Shown: positions 43,569 to 52,603 of the stretch, one piece after another
Numbering within the stretch: the first letter of the stretch is position 1
How the letters are laid out: every line of letters starts with the position of its first letter
Assembly (NCBI GenBank): GCA_029238785.1
Contig: JAQWFN010000004.1
Coordinates: 23,807-87,806 of the forward strand
DNA from: Flavobacteriales bacterium
GTDB taxonomy: Bacteria > Bacteroidota > Bacteroidia > Flavobacteriales_D > Sanyastnellaceae
DNA length: 64,000 bases
Reading direction: 5' to 3'
Notes under the pieces: generated by a model
The model's database searches: none
What the model was told of the DNA's origin: nothing
What the model saw: the letters and a program-made list of their open reading frames with translations, nothing else
Program-made: the position numbers and the translations under genes

Positions 43569-45602
43569 ATGAAGTTTGAACTGAATTCTGAATTCTCGCC
43601 CACGGGAGATCAACCGGAAGCCATTCGCCAATTGGTTGAAGGCTTGGGTGATGGAAGTAAATATCAAACCTTACTTGGTGTAACAGGTTCGGGGAAAACA
43701 TTTACCATGGCCAATGTCATCTCCCAAACACAGAAGCCCACCCTCATTCTCAGTCACAACAAAACACTCGCAGCCCAATTGTATAGCGAGTTCAAAGAGT
43801 TCTTCCCGAATAACTTGGTGGAGTATTTCGTGTCTTATTACGACTACTATCAACCAGAGGCCTTCATCCCAACGACGAATACCTATATCGAAAAGGACTT
43901 GGGCATCAACGAAGAAATTGAGAAACTGCGCTTGAGTGCTACTTCTGCCCTTTTGAGCGGACGTAGAGACGTGATTGTGGTGGCATCCATTTCCTGCATT
44001 TACGGTATCGGAAACCCCGTTGAATTTCACAAAAGCGTTATTCCCGTGGAAGTTGGTCAGAAAATTTCTCGAGACAAATTCCTCTATTCGCTTGTTTCCA
44101 GTTTGTACAGCAGAACACGGGCAGACTTTAATCGTGGTAATTTCAGGGTGAATGGAGACACGGTGGACATCTTCCTCGCTTATGCTGATCATGCCATTCG
44201 GGTTTCTTTTTGGGGTGATGAAGTGGAAAGTATTGAAAGCATCGACCCCGAAACAGCGCAGCACCTGCATTCTTTTGAAAGTGTGCAAATTTATCCGGCC
44301 AACCTCTTTGTTACCGGAAAAGACGTAATGAAAGAGGCCATTTGGGAAATCCAAGCCGAGTTGGTGCGTCAACTTGAATTCTTCAACAATCAAGGGAAAT
44401 ACATGGAAGCGAAACGCCTTGAGGAAAGGGTGAATTACGACCTCGAGATGATGCGTGAGCTGGGCTATTGTTCAGGAATTGAAAACTACTCTCGTTTTTT
44501 CGACCGCAGGGAAGTGGGTCAACGCCCCTTCTGCTTGCTCGATTACTTCCCAGACGATTACCTCTTTATTGTTGATGAGAGTCACGTTACCATGCCACAA
44601 GTTGGGGCGATGTATGGTGGGGATCGATCGAGAAAAGTGAATTTGGTTGATTACGGTTTCCGCTTGCCTTCAGCCTTGGATAACCGACCATTGAAGGGAG
44701 ATGAGTTTTACGAACTTTTGAACCAAGTGGTTTTTGTGAGTGCCACGCCAGCCGACCACGAACTGGAGCTGAGCGAAGGGATTGTTGTGGAACAAGTCAT
44801 TCGTCCAACCGGCCTCCTAGACCCCCCCATTGAGGTGCGGCCTTGTGAACACCAAGTGGATGATTTGATTGGCGAAATCAGGAAAACCATTGAGCAAGGC
44901 GACCGCATTTTGGTAACCACACTCACCAAGCGCATGGCCGAAGAATTAGCGAAGTACTTTGACCGACTCAGTATCAAGTGTCGATACATTCACTCTGAGG
45001 TAAAAACCTTGGATCGGGTTGAGATTTTGCGTGAGCTGCGCGATGGGGCTTTTGATGTTTTGGTAGGCGTCAACCTACTTCGAGAAGGACTCGATTTACC
45101 CGAAGTGAGTTTGGTAGCCATCATGGATGCCGACAAAGAAGGATTCCTCAGAAACAACAAAAGTTTGACCCAAACTGCGGGTCGTGCCGCGAGAAACGTA
45201 AATGGGCGGGTAATCATGTATGCCGATAAGGTGACCGACAGCATGCGTCAAACCATCGACGAAACTGCTCGAAGACGACAACGACAAATGGAGTACAACG
45301 AGGAAAACGGCATTACTCCTCAACAAATTGTCAAAAAGAAAACCAGCATTTTCGAGCAAAACAAACTTGTTTACGACCGACCAAAAGCCTACATCGAGCC
45401 CGAACGAAATGCCGCAAACAGCATTGCTGCAGACCCTGTGATGCAGTACATGAGTGCCGATAAATTGAAAAAAGCCGTAGAACAAACCAAGAAAAAAATG
45501 GAAAAAGCGGCCAAAGCACTCGATTTCATCGAAGCCGCAAGATTGCGCGACGAAATGTTTGCGCTTCAGGGCTTAGTGAAAGAAAAGCTTGCTGAAAAGT
45601 AA
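43569..45602 (+). CDS. uvrB: excinuclease ABC subunit UvrB
   Basis: The damage-verifying helicase of nucleotide excision repair; loads with UvrA and recruits UvrC. The 677-residue product shows Walker A GVTGSGKT at 37-44, the beta-hairpin SYYDYYQPEAF near 95, DESHVTMPQVGAMY, the helicase motif VGVNLLREGLDLPEVS and QTAGRAARN, and the UvrC-binding UVR motif near the end (KALDFIEAARLRDEM). I chose the ATG at 43569 (MKFELNSEFSPTGDQPEAI); the frame stays open upstream to 43296 but that part overlaps the barrel gene. Confidence 0.98.
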   Translation: MKFELNSEFSPTGDQPEAIRQLVEGLGDGSKYQTLLGVTGSGKTFTMANVISQTQKPTLILSHNKTLAAQLYSEFKEFFPNNLVEYFVSYYDYYQPEAFIPTTNTYIEKDLGINEEIEKLRLSATSALLSGRRDVIVVASISCIYGIGNPVEFHKSVIPVEVGQKISRDKFLYSLVSSLYSRTRADFNRGNFRVNGDTVDIFLAYADHAIRVSFWGDEVESIESIDPETAQHLHSFESVQIYPANLFVTGKDVMKEAIWEIQAELVRQLEFFNNQGKYMEAKRLEERVNYDLEMMRELGYCSGIENYSRFFDRREVGQRPFCLLDYFPDDYLFIVDESHVTMPQVGAMYGGDRSRKVNLVDYGFRLPSALDNRPLKGDEFYELLNQVVFVSATPADHELELSEGIVVEQVIRPTGLLDPPIEVRPCEHQVDDLIGEIRKTIEQGDRILVTTLTKRMAEELAKYFDRLSIKCRYIHSEVKTLDRVEILRELRDGAFDVLVGVNLLREGLDLPEVSLVAIMDADKEGFLRNNKSLTQTAGRAARNVNGRVIMYADKVTDSMRQTIDETARRRQRQMEYNEENGITPQQIVKKKTSIFEQNKLVYDRPKAYIEPERNAANSIAADPVMQYMSADKLKKAVEQTKKKMEKAAKALDFIEAARLRDEMFALQGLVKEKLAEK

Positions 45603-45695
45603 AGCAAGACCTTGGACCGCGCTTTGCAACAATCTGCTTCATTAGGAATCCTTGAAAAGAGGGAAGTATTCACTTTCTGAGCCAAGGATAAATGT

Positions 45696-45703
45696 TAAAT
45701 TTG
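45696..45703 (+). promoter_or_regulatory. -7 box of the small lipoprotein gene (leaderless type)
   Basis: TAAATTTG matches TAnnTTTG and ends four bases before the ATG at 45708. Confidence 0.55.
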
Positions 45704-45707
45704 AAAC

Positions 45708-46172
45708 ATGCATCATTTTAAATACCTCGTCGTACTGCTCTTTGGACTCGCTGCATGCAAGTCGGCACAAAAAGCAAGTCTCGAAAATCAGGGTGAAAAC
45801 ACCACTGAAAACGTGTCCATGGAAAACAATACCTACCCTAAAGTGATTATAGATATGAAGCGTTTTAGTGAGGAGAGCGACCCCTTCACCCTAAAATCTC
45901 ATGAAATCAATGGGGATACCCTAAGCTTAGTTGTAAGTTATAGTGGTGGATGCCAGGAACACAGCTTTGATTTAATTGGGAATGGATCTTATGCTAAATC
46001 ACTTCCTCCGCAGAGCCGACTTCGACTGATTCACAATGGCAATAACGACAATTGCCGTTCATTGATTGAAGCAAATCTGAAATTCAACGTAAAAGAATTG
46101 CGCTACCCTGGAACAGATGTCTTGGTGATTTTTGTTGAAGGCAGCGACGAAAGAATAATGTACCGTTATTAA
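45708..46172 (+). CDS. small lipoprotein, unrecognised
   Basis: A 154-residue protein with a lipoprotein signal (MHHFKYLVVLLFGLAAC, lipobox LAAC, Cys at about 17). The body has a repeated beta pattern (DTLSLVVSYSGGCQEHSFDL, ELRYPGTDVLVIFVEG) and a second Cys near 110. Similar short lipoproteins with the GGCxxHxF core occur in Bacteroidota without known function. The next gene, the secreted protease, starts 15 bases after its stop and lacks its own promoter box, so they are probably co-transcribed. Confidence 0.7.
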   Translation: MHHFKYLVVLLFGLAACKSAQKASLENQGENTTENVSMENNTYPKVIIDMKRFSEESDPFTLKSHEINGDTLSLVVSYSGGCQEHSFDLIGNGSYAKSLPPQSRLRLIHNGNNDNCRSLIEANLKFNVKELRYPGTDVLVIFVEGSDERIMYRY

Positions 46173-46187
46173 AATAGACCTAAATAG

Positions 46188-48458
46188 ATGAATAAATTAT
46201 TTACCCTAATCTTCGCCCTCTTTCTTGTTGCGGGCAGTCAAGCTCAAATTAGTCAAGGAGGAAGCCCTGAACGTTGGGATTCTGATTTCACCTTCGACGT
46301 AAGCCAACTACCGAAATACGAGAGTGAGGTCTTGAACATGGATTTGATTCGCGCTCAAGATGAGATTTCAGATCAGTTGAAAGATGTCCCTTACCGCTTT
46401 GGAATTGAGCTGGAAACGAGCATTGATGTTCGCAACGAAGCACTTTATGAAGAAGCTGGAAATGGAGACCGCATTTACTACTACATGATTTCTTGTCCAG
46501 ATGCGGAAAGCATTTCAATGGTATTTGACCAATTCGACCTTCCTCTAGGTGCCGAGCTGTACATTTGGAACAGTGATAGAACCGACTTCATTGGGGCTTT
46601 CACTTCGCAAAACAACAAAGAATGGGATTCATTCGCTGTGGGTGTAGTGCACGGAGATCAAGTCATTCTCGAATACCACGAACCTTACAAGAAAAGAGGT
46701 CAAGGAGCTTTGAATATTGGCACCATAATACATGGTTACAGAAGTATTTTAGAGCGACTAGAAGCTGTTCAAGAAGAGTACAATAGAGGTCCGTTTGGAA
46801 ACTCTGGTAATTGCAACATCGGTGTTAACTGCCCAGAAGGTGCAGATTGGCAAATCGAAAAAAGATCGGTTGCTTTGATTGTATCAGGAGGTTTTGCTTC
46901 TTGTTCAGGAGCACTTGTGAACAACACCGCTCAAGATGGAACACCGTATTTCCTCACCGCGAATCACTGTTTAGGTGGACAAAACAACTGGGTATTTTAC
47001 TTCAATCACGAAGCTCCAGAAAACAACTGCGACGGAAATTCAGGCCCAACAAACCAAAGCATTTCTGGTTCAACCTTAAGAGCTTCAAACAGTGCTTCTG
47101 ATTTTGCCTTGCTCGAATTAAGTCAGAATGTTCCCGACAATTTCAATCCTCAGTTTGTTGGTTGGGATAACAGCGATGACGAAACCGTTACTTCAGCAGT
47201 AGGCATTCACCACCCATCTGGAGATTTAAAGAAAATCTGTTTTGAAGACGATGCTCCTTTCCATAACAACACCGCTGGTGCTGCGGTTTGGTTCATCAAC
47301 CAATTGGAAGATGGTGTTACAGAAGGTGGGTCTTCTGGTTCTCCTTTATTCGATCAAAACCACAGAATTATTGGTCAACTATACGGTGGAGCAGCCGCCT
47401 GTCAAGGAAACAACAATAATGGTCAGTTTGATTATTACGGTCGTTTTGGCGTAAGCTGGGATGGCAATTCCAGTTCAACTCGACTTAGAGATTGGTTAGA
47501 CCCATTGAACCTTGGTGTAACAGTATTGGACGGATGGCCAGAAGGAGCTGAAGTATTCGCTCTTGACGCCGCGGCGGGGAGTTTTGACGACATCGACAAC
47601 CAGGTTTGTGACGCTGTGTTTGCACCGGTGTTTAGCCTGTTTAATAGTGGAAGCACGACCCTTACGAGTATAACAGTGAACTACACTTGGAATGGTGTTG
47701 CACAACCTTCATTTAACTGGACAGGAAATCTCGCTCAAAATCAGAGCGAGTTGGTGTACCTGCCTTCCTTGAATGGTGTTGGAGGAACAAACAACTTAGA
47801 AGTAACGCTCACCGCTCCTAACGGTGGAAGCGATGAAGACCTCAGCAATAATACCCTAACAACAAGTTACGAAGGATATGCTGGTGCTACAGTGGAAATG
47901 GTGGTTTCTATTACAACAGACGAATATGGTTCTGAAACCACATGGACTGTAACTCAAGGTGGAACAACCTTTGGTTCTGGCGGTCCATATTCCGACGATA
48001 CCGATGGTCAAATCGAAGAAAAAACCCTTTGTTTGCCCGCCGGGTGTTATCAGTTCAATATTTTCGACACTTATGGTGATGGCATTTGCTGTGAATATGG
48101 TGAAGGACAATACCGCATTGTTGCCCCGCAGGGAATCATTGCTTTTGGTGGAGAATTTACTGATGACGAAAGCATCACCTTCTGCACTGATGACGGAGTA
48201 AATGTAAATGAAGTAAGTGAAATAAATTTCACCCTTTACCCCAACCCTGCTGACGACAAAGTGAGCATTGATTTACCAGAAGGTTTTGCTGCGAATAGTG
48301 TTCAGTTGGTGAATAACCTCGGCCAAGTGATCCTTGATCGCGAGGTGAATCAAAACAACACCATTAACATCGACCTCAGCGAAGTCGTTAGAGGCTGGTA
48401 TACCGTGCGTGTAATTAATGGAAGCAGCGTGTTAACTCAGAAATTGATTATTCAGTAA
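46188..48458 (+). CDS. secreted trypsin-like serine protease with T9SS tail
   Basis: A 756-residue extracellular protease. Signal peptide (about 1-19, ending GSQA), a propeptide-like region to about 205, then an S1-type catalytic domain of the lysyl-endopeptidase style: His in YFLTANHCLGG (about 259), Asp in SASDFALLEL (about 303), Ser in GGSSGSPLFDQ (about 383) with Cys pairs nearby. It is followed by a beta-sandwich with GDGICCEYGEGQYRIV and a type A T9SS sorting tail (NFTLYPNPADDKVSIDLP) in the last 75 residues. It most likely degrades protein outside the cell. A terminator follows 24 bases past the stop. Confidence 0.9.
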   Translation: MNKLFTLIFALFLVAGSQAQISQGGSPERWDSDFTFDVSQLPKYESEVLNMDLIRAQDEISDQLKDVPYRFGIELETSIDVRNEALYEEAGNGDRIYYYMISCPDAESISMVFDQFDLPLGAELYIWNSDRTDFIGAFTSQNNKEWDSFAVGVVHGDQVILEYHEPYKKRGQGALNIGTIIHGYRSILERLEAVQEEYNRGPFGNSGNCNIGVNCPEGADWQIEKRSVALIVSGGFASCSGALVNNTAQDGTPYFLTANHCLGGQNNWVFYFNHEAPENNCDGNSGPTNQSISGSTLRASNSASDFALLELSQNVPDNFNPQFVGWDNSDDETVTSAVGIHHPSGDLKKICFEDDAPFHNNTAGAAVWFINQLEDGVTEGGSSGSPLFDQNHRIIGQLYGGAAACQGNNNNGQFDYYGRFGVSWDGNSSSTRLRDWLDPLNLGVTVLDGWPEGAEVFALDAAAGSFDDIDNQVCDAVFAPVFSLFNSGSTTLTSITVNYTWNGVAQPSFNWTGNLAQNQSELVYLPSLNGVGGTNNLEVTLTAPNGGSDEDLSNNTLTTSYEGYAGATVEMVVSITTDEYGSETTWTVTQGGTTFGSGGPYSDDTDGQIEEKTLCLPAGCYQFNIFDTYGDGICCEYGEGQYRIVAPQGIIAFGGEFTDDESITFCTDDGVNVNEVSEINFTLYPNPADDKVSIDLPEGFAANSVQLVNNLGQVILDREVNQNNTINIDLSEVVRGWYTVRVINGSSVLTQKLIIQ

Positions 48459-48481
48459 GCTATTTTAATATAGCTGTTCAT

Positions 48482-48508
48482 AAAAAGGCGACCAATGGTC
48501 GCCTTTTT
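48482..48508 (+). terminator. intrinsic terminator of the serine protease gene
   Basis: AAAAAGGCGACC pairs with GGTCGCCTTTTT around a three-base loop, with a five-T tail. Confidence 0.85.
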
Positions 48509-48532
48509 GTTTTCCACAACAGTAGATGCGTG

Positions 48533-48540
48533 TAATTTTG
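48533..48540 (+). promoter_or_regulatory. -7 box of the GT2 gene (leaderless type)
   Basis: TAATTTTG matches TAnnTTTG and ends five bases before the ATG at 48546. The in-frame ATG at 48495 lies upstream of it and overlaps the terminator, so the shorter start is preferred. Confidence 0.6.
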
Positions 48541-48545
48541 AGCTA

Positions 48546-49688
48546 ATGAAAGCCATCACTGTTTCTTTTTATGAATCGCTGAGTACACTTGATTGGATCT
48601 TGTTAGGCATACTGCTTGGCGCTTTCCTTATTCAGTTGTTTTACCAGCTTTACTTCTTTGTAAGAATTGCCTTATGGAAGCATCGGGAACTAGGAGTACA
48701 AACACCACCGGTTTCAATTGTAATTTGCGCTAAGAATGAAGAAGAGAACTTACGAAAACTGATTCCTGTATTGATGGAACAAGATTATCCTGAATTCGAA
48801 TTGGTGATCGTTAATGACAATAGCTGGGACGATACAGAGGACATCTTGAAAGCGTTTCAGGTCAGCTACCCCAACTTGCACTGCATTCATTTGAATGAGG
48901 AAAAGCAGATGATGATGGGGAAAAAATTCGCCCTTACCTTAGGCATAAAAGGAGCTAAACACGAACAGCTTGTGCTTAGTGATGCCGATTGCAGGCCAAC
49001 GAGCAATAAGTGGCTAAGGTACATGGTGAATGAAGCAGAGGAAAAGGATATTCGTTTGGGCTTTTCTCCTTACAAGAAAACAAAAGGACTGTTGAACGCG
49101 ATGATACGATACGATGCTTTTCAAACCGGCTTGACTTACCTGTCTTTCGCCGCTGCTGGAACTCCTTATATGGGAGTGGGCAGAAACTTATCGTACACAA
49201 AATCACGATTTTTCGCCAAAGGAGGTTTTAAAAGACACTATCACATTGTAAGTGGAGATGACGATTTGTTCATCAAAGAGAATGCAAACAAGTCGAATAC
49301 CGGTATTGTATTTCATCCAGATGCGCAAACCATTTCTACTCCGAAAGATAGCTGGAAAGCCTGGTGGGCGCAGAAGAGACGCCATTTGACAACAGCCCCA
49401 CATTACAAATTTATTCACAAGACCTTACTGGCTTTATACCCTCTTAGCGCTTGCTTGTTGTGGTTGACTGGTATCATCTGGAGTGTTATGCACATGGAGT
49501 TTTTAATAGCTGCTGTACTTATTGCACTCAGATACATCATTCAATTCATTACTTTTAGAGGAACAATGAAACGTTCAAATCAATTAGCTTTGTTTTGGAC
49601 GAGTCCTTGGCTTGAAGCTATGTTATGGATCATTAATCCTGTGTTATGGATGTCAAATCTATTCGCCAAACCGAAACAATGGAAGTAA
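48546..49688 (+). CDS. family 2 glycosyltransferase with C-terminal membrane helices
   Basis: A 380-residue GT2 (MKAITVSFYESLSTLDWILL start): one N-terminal membrane segment (about 15-38), a catalytic domain with SIVICAKNEEENLRKLIPVL, VNDNSWDDT, VLSDADCRP (DxD near 140) and SGDDDLF, WWAQKRRH (QxxRW-like), then two or three C-terminal helices. Related to poly-N-acetylglucosamine/hyaluronan-type and other membrane GT2 enzymes; product unknown. Its 3' end overlaps the sigma factor gene by ten bases. Confidence 0.85.
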   Translation: MKAITVSFYESLSTLDWILLGILLGAFLIQLFYQLYFFVRIALWKHRELGVQTPPVSIVICAKNEEENLRKLIPVLMEQDYPEFELVIVNDNSWDDTEDILKAFQVSYPNLHCIHLNEEKQMMMGKKFALTLGIKGAKHEQLVLSDADCRPTSNKWLRYMVNEAEEKDIRLGFSPYKKTKGLLNAMIRYDAFQTGLTYLSFAAAGTPYMGVGRNLSYTKSRFFAKGGFKRHYHIVSGDDDLFIKENANKSNTGIVFHPDAQTISTPKDSWKAWWAQKRRHLTTAPHYKFIHKTLLALYPLSACLLWLTGIIWSVMHMEFLIAAVLIALRYIIQFITFRGTMKRSNQLALFWTSPWLEAMLWIINPVLWMSNLFAKPKQWK

Positions 49689-50287
49689 ATAATCACCTGT
49701 CTGATAAAGCGAAGAAGGACTATGACCTTGTCAAGTCTGCTTTAAAAAACAAGGACCAACGAGCTTATGCTGAGTTAATGGACCGTTACCGCGAGTCCAT
49801 TTACTTCATGTTGTTGAAGATGGTAAATAACCGGGATGATGCTGATGATTTGACCATTGAAGCCTTTGGAAAAGCCTTTAAACGCTTGCACCAATACACG
49901 CCAAAGTTCGCGTTTTCGACTTGGTTGTTTAAAATTGCTTCGAATAATGCCATTGACTTTATTCGTAAAAAGCGAATTCAAGCGCTTTCTTTGGATGCCG
50001 GTTTCACCAATGATGACGGCGAAAGCATGGAAATAAGTATTACTGATGGCGACCTCGACCCAATTCAGGCCTTGCAGAAAAAAGAGCGTGTTGACAAAAT
50101 GCGTGAAGTGGTAACGCGCTTAAAGCCGAGATACCGTCAGCTCATTGAACTTCGCTATTTCGAAGAGTATTCTTATGAAGAAATTGCAGAAGAACTCGAT
50201 ATTCCACTTGGAACGGTAAAAGCACAGCTTTTCAGAGCGCGCGACTTCTTGTTCCAAATTCTCAAAAACACACGAGACACACTATAA
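49679..50287 (+). CDS. RNA polymerase sigma-70 factor, ECF subfamily
   Basis: A 202-residue ECF-type sigma factor. Region 2 spans about residues 22-90 (YAELMDRYRESIYFMLL, DADDLTIEAFGKAFKRL, FSTWLFKIASNNAIDFIRKK) and region 4 about 140-190 (LKPRYRQLIELRYFEEYSYE, EIAEELDIPLGTVKAQLFRA). I chose the ATG at 49679; an ATG at 49646 adds 11 residues inside the glycosyltransferase frame. The ten-base overlap suggests coupling with that gene. No anti-sigma gene is adjacent; rsmG follows four bases later. Confidence 0.88.
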   Translation: MEVNNHLSDKAKKDYDLVKSALKNKDQRAYAELMDRYRESIYFMLLKMVNNRDDADDLTIEAFGKAFKRLHQYTPKFAFSTWLFKIASNNAIDFIRKKRIQALSLDAGFTNDDGESMEISITDGDLDPIQALQKKERVDKMREVVTRLKPRYRQLIELRYFEEYSYEEIAEELDIPLGTVKAQLFRARDFLFQILKNTRDTL

Positions 50288-50291
50288 TCGT

Positions 50292-50927
50292 ATGCCTTTA
50301 ACCGTCGATCGGATCGTTCACTACTTTCCGGATCTCGAACCCATTCAAATCAAACAACTGGAAGAACTTTACCATTTGTATGAATTTTGGAATGCCCAAA
50401 TTAATGTGGTTTCGAGAAAAGATTTTGAAAACCTCTACGAAAAACACGTCCTCCATTCGCTTGGAATCGTAAAAGCCATGCGCTTTTCAAAAGGGAGCAA
50501 GGTCTTGGATGTTGGCACTGGCGGAGGCTTCCCCGGAATCCCCTTAGCGATTTTCTTTCCTGATGTTCAATTTACCTTGGTGGATAGCATAGGTAAAAAA
50601 ATTAAGGTGGTTGAAGCCATTAAAGAAGCCCTCGATCTTGAAAATGTGCTACCAATGCACGCTCGCGCAGAACAGGTAAAAGGTCAGTTCGACTTTGTGG
50701 TATCTCGAGCAGTAACCAAGCTCGATGAGTTCATCCCATGGGTGAGAAATAAAATCTCGAACAAACAAATCAACCCTTTCCCAAATGGGATCCTCTATTT
50801 AAAAGGAGGCGATTTAAGAGAAGAAATAAAAGCAGCCAAAGCCGATACCGAAATCATTCCACTGAAAAAGTATTTTGATGAAGAATTCTTTGAAACGAAG
50901 GCAGTGGTGTACGTCAAATTAAAATAA
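50292..50927 (+). CDS. rsmG: 16S rRNA m7G527 methyltransferase RsmG
   Basis: Methylates N7 of G527 in 16S rRNA using SAM. The 211-residue product has the SAM motif KVLDVGTGGGFPGIPLAIFF (about residues 68-87) and the family segments EFWNAQINVVSRKDFENLYE and VSRAVTKLDEFIPWV. Length is normal. It follows the sigma gene by four bases and the small membrane protein gene by 18, possibly one unit. Confidence 0.95.
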   Translation: MPLTVDRIVHYFPDLEPIQIKQLEELYHLYEFWNAQINVVSRKDFENLYEKHVLHSLGIVKAMRFSKGSKVLDVGTGGGFPGIPLAIFFPDVQFTLVDSIGKKIKVVEAIKEALDLENVLPMHARAEQVKGQFDFVVSRAVTKLDEFIPWVRNKISNKQINPFPNGILYLKGGDLREEIKAAKADTEIIPLKKYFDEEFFETKAVVYVKLK

Positions 50928-50945
50928 TCCCAAGTCCTCGATTTC

Positions 50946-51272
50946 ATGGAAAAGCAAACACCCCAAGTCGTAGAAAGAACTCGCCCAATAGACATCATCT
51001 TGCTGATTACGCTGGCTTATTGGGCCGTAATTCACATCATCAATGGAATTCTTAATGCTTTTGTAGAAGATTGGTACAGCACGCCATTGAGGCTTGTCAT
51101 GGCCACTCTATGGTTGGGGTTTGGGCTCTCTCCTTTTGTGTTTGCTGCTGCAATAAGAAACATGCCATTGAAAATCATCGGCATTATTTTCGCCTTTGTG
51201 GTTTTTGCATTTGTGGCCTACGGACAAATTGAATGGATCATCTATTCGCTCAAGGAAGACCTTGAATTCTAA
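50946..51272 (+). CDS. small three-pass membrane protein, unrecognised
   Basis: A 108-residue hydrophobic protein with segments at about 18-38 (IILLITLAYWAVIHIINGIL), 50-70 (LVMATLWLGFGLSPFVFAAA) and 74-98 (IIGIIFAFVVFAFVAYGQ). No family recognised; Bacteroidota have many such short proteins next to rsmG or sigma genes. It starts 18 bases after rsmG. Confidence 0.55.
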   Translation: MEKQTPQVVERTRPIDIILLITLAYWAVIHIINGILNAFVEDWYSTPLRLVMATLWLGFGLSPFVFAAAIRNMPLKIIGIIFAFVVFAFVAYGQIEWIIYSLKEDLEF

Positions 51273-51425
51273 GTTTCTCTAAAAACAAAAAAGGACCCTT
51301 AAATGGAGCCCTTTCCTGTAAACCTGCAAGGAAAATTTTGAAACCAACGCAGTCCTGGAAACTGCGTAACACTAAAAAGACGTATGCTTTTATGTGGGGT
51401 TGCCTCTTCGAGAAAACTTTTTTTC

Positions 51426-52136
51426 TCAAGGCGAAAATTTATATCCTACTCCTCTGACGGAGAAAAAGTGTTGAGGTTGCCTAGGGTTGGGCTCAAAGTA
51501 CTTTCTGAAGGCCAAAATGTAGTTGTCAATTGTTCTTGTTGAAGGGAATACATCGTAGCCCCAAATGCTCTCTAAAATCTCTTCCCTGCTCACCACCTCA
51601 TCTTTCTTCTGAATCAAAAGTTTCAGTAGCATGATCTCTTTTTTAGACAAGGCCCTTTCTTCCCCGTCTTTATCTATAATGCTGTAGGTTTTGAAATTGA
51701 CTTTACACGGACCAAATTCAAAAACCTCAATGGAAGCGAGACTTTGTTGCCGGGTATCTTTACGTGAAATGAGCTTTGAAACGCGAACGAGCAATTCTTC
51801 CAAATGAAAAGGCTTACTCAAATAATCATCTGCCCCCAACTTAAGGCCTTCCACTCGTTCTGGACCCGTATTCTTTGCCGTAAGGAACATGATGGGCGTT
51901 TTATTCCCCTCCAAACGCACCGTTTTACAAATCGTGAAACCGTCGATTCCGGGAAGCATAACATCCAACAACACCATATCAAAACGTTGGTTGCGAAGCG
52001 CTTCTAGTCCGTCCGGACCATTATCAATTGCCACCACTTCATAGCCTTCCATTTCTAGATTTAGGGTGATGGCTTTTCGCAGTGCCAATTCATCTTCAAC
52101 AAGAAGGACACGATATTTTAAATCAACTTCATTCAC
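51426..52136 (-). CDS. OmpR/PhoB family response regulator
   Basis: A 236-residue two-domain response regulator: receiver at about 9-122 with the acidic pocket VEDE, phosphoacceptor Asp in MVLLDVMLPGIDG (about residue 58), FLTAKN and DDYLSKPFH; OmpR-type winged helix at about 145-235 (ALSKKEIMLLKLLI, ESIWGYD, RTIDNYILAFRKYFE, RGVGYKF). The start is GTG at 52136; an ATG at 52132 is out of frame. No histidine kinase is adjacent, so its partner is unlinked. Its promoter abuts that of the plus-strand thioesterase gene. Confidence 0.92.
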   Translation of the reverse strand: MNEVDLKYRVLLVEDELALRKAITLNLEMEGYEVVAIDNGPDGLEALRNQRFDMVLLDVMLPGIDGFTICKTVRLEGNKTPIMFLTAKNTGPERVEGLKLGADDYLSKPFHLEELLVRVSKLISRKDTRQQSLASIEVFEFGPCKVNFKTYSIIDKDGEERALSKKEIMLLKLLIQKKDEVVSREEILESIWGYDVFPSTRTIDNYILAFRKYFEPNPRQPQHFFSVRGVGYKFSP

Positions 52137-52150
52137 AGCTCATGGCTTTG

Positions 52151-52167
52151 TACCTTTGGCAAAAGTA
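52151..52167. promoter_or_regulatory. back-to-back divergent -7 boxes (response regulator / menaquinone unit)
   Basis: Plus strand TACCTTTG at 52151-52158 and minus strand TACTTTTG at 52167-52160 both match TAnnTTTG and are separated by one base. The plus box ends 22 bases before the thioesterase ATG and the minus box 23 bases before the response regulator GTG. The two promoters must share or exclude polymerase. Confidence 0.6.
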
Positions 52168-52180
52168 GAAAAGGAAAAGC

Positions 52181-52603
52181 ATGTCTGAACAATCATTTCT
52201 TGAAGAGATCAACAAGGGCACCAAAAACACGCTTGGCGAAAGCCTTGGAATGAAGCTCACCAAGTTGGAAAAAGGCTATGTGGAAGGAACAATGCCCGTT
52301 GACCACCGCACGCATCAACCCTATGGTTTACTTCATGGTGGTGCCAGCGCGGCCTTGGCTGAAACGCTTGGTTCCGTAGGTTCACACTTCCTTGTTCACG
52401 AAAACGGTAGAGCCGCTGTTGGGGTTGAAATCAATACCAATCACCTCAAAGGCATCAAGAGCGGAACGGTAACTGGAAAAGCGAAGATCATTCACCAAGG
52501 TGGCAAACTTCACGTTTGGAACATTGACATGGTGGATGAACAAGATCGACTGATTGCTGTTGCTCGTTTAACCGTAATGATTATCCCGAAAGTCAATGCC
52601 TAA
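52181..52603 (+). CDS. hotdog-fold thioesterase (PaaI/MenI-like, candidate DHNA-CoA thioesterase)
   Basis: A 140-residue hotdog protein of the PaaI family with the motif YGLLHGGASAALAETLGS (about residues 48-65), including His-Gly-Gly and the catalytic Glu, and the SGTVTGKAKIIHQGGKLHVW strand region. Its place first in the menaquinone cluster points to hydrolysis of 1,4-dihydroxy-2-naphthoyl-CoA, the step that some organisms give to MenI. It overlaps menF by eight bases. Confidence 0.85.
   Translation: MSEQSFLEEINKGTKNTLGESLGMKLTKLEKGYVEGTMPVDHRTHQPYGLLHGGASAALAETLGSVGSHFLVHENGRAAVGVEINTNHLKGIKSGTVTGKAKIIHQGGKLHVWNIDMVDEQDRLIAVARLTVMIIPKVNA

Noticed and set aside
43671..44393. 240-residue minus-strand open frame
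   Set aside because: Antisense to uvrB; no promoter, no recognisable domain.
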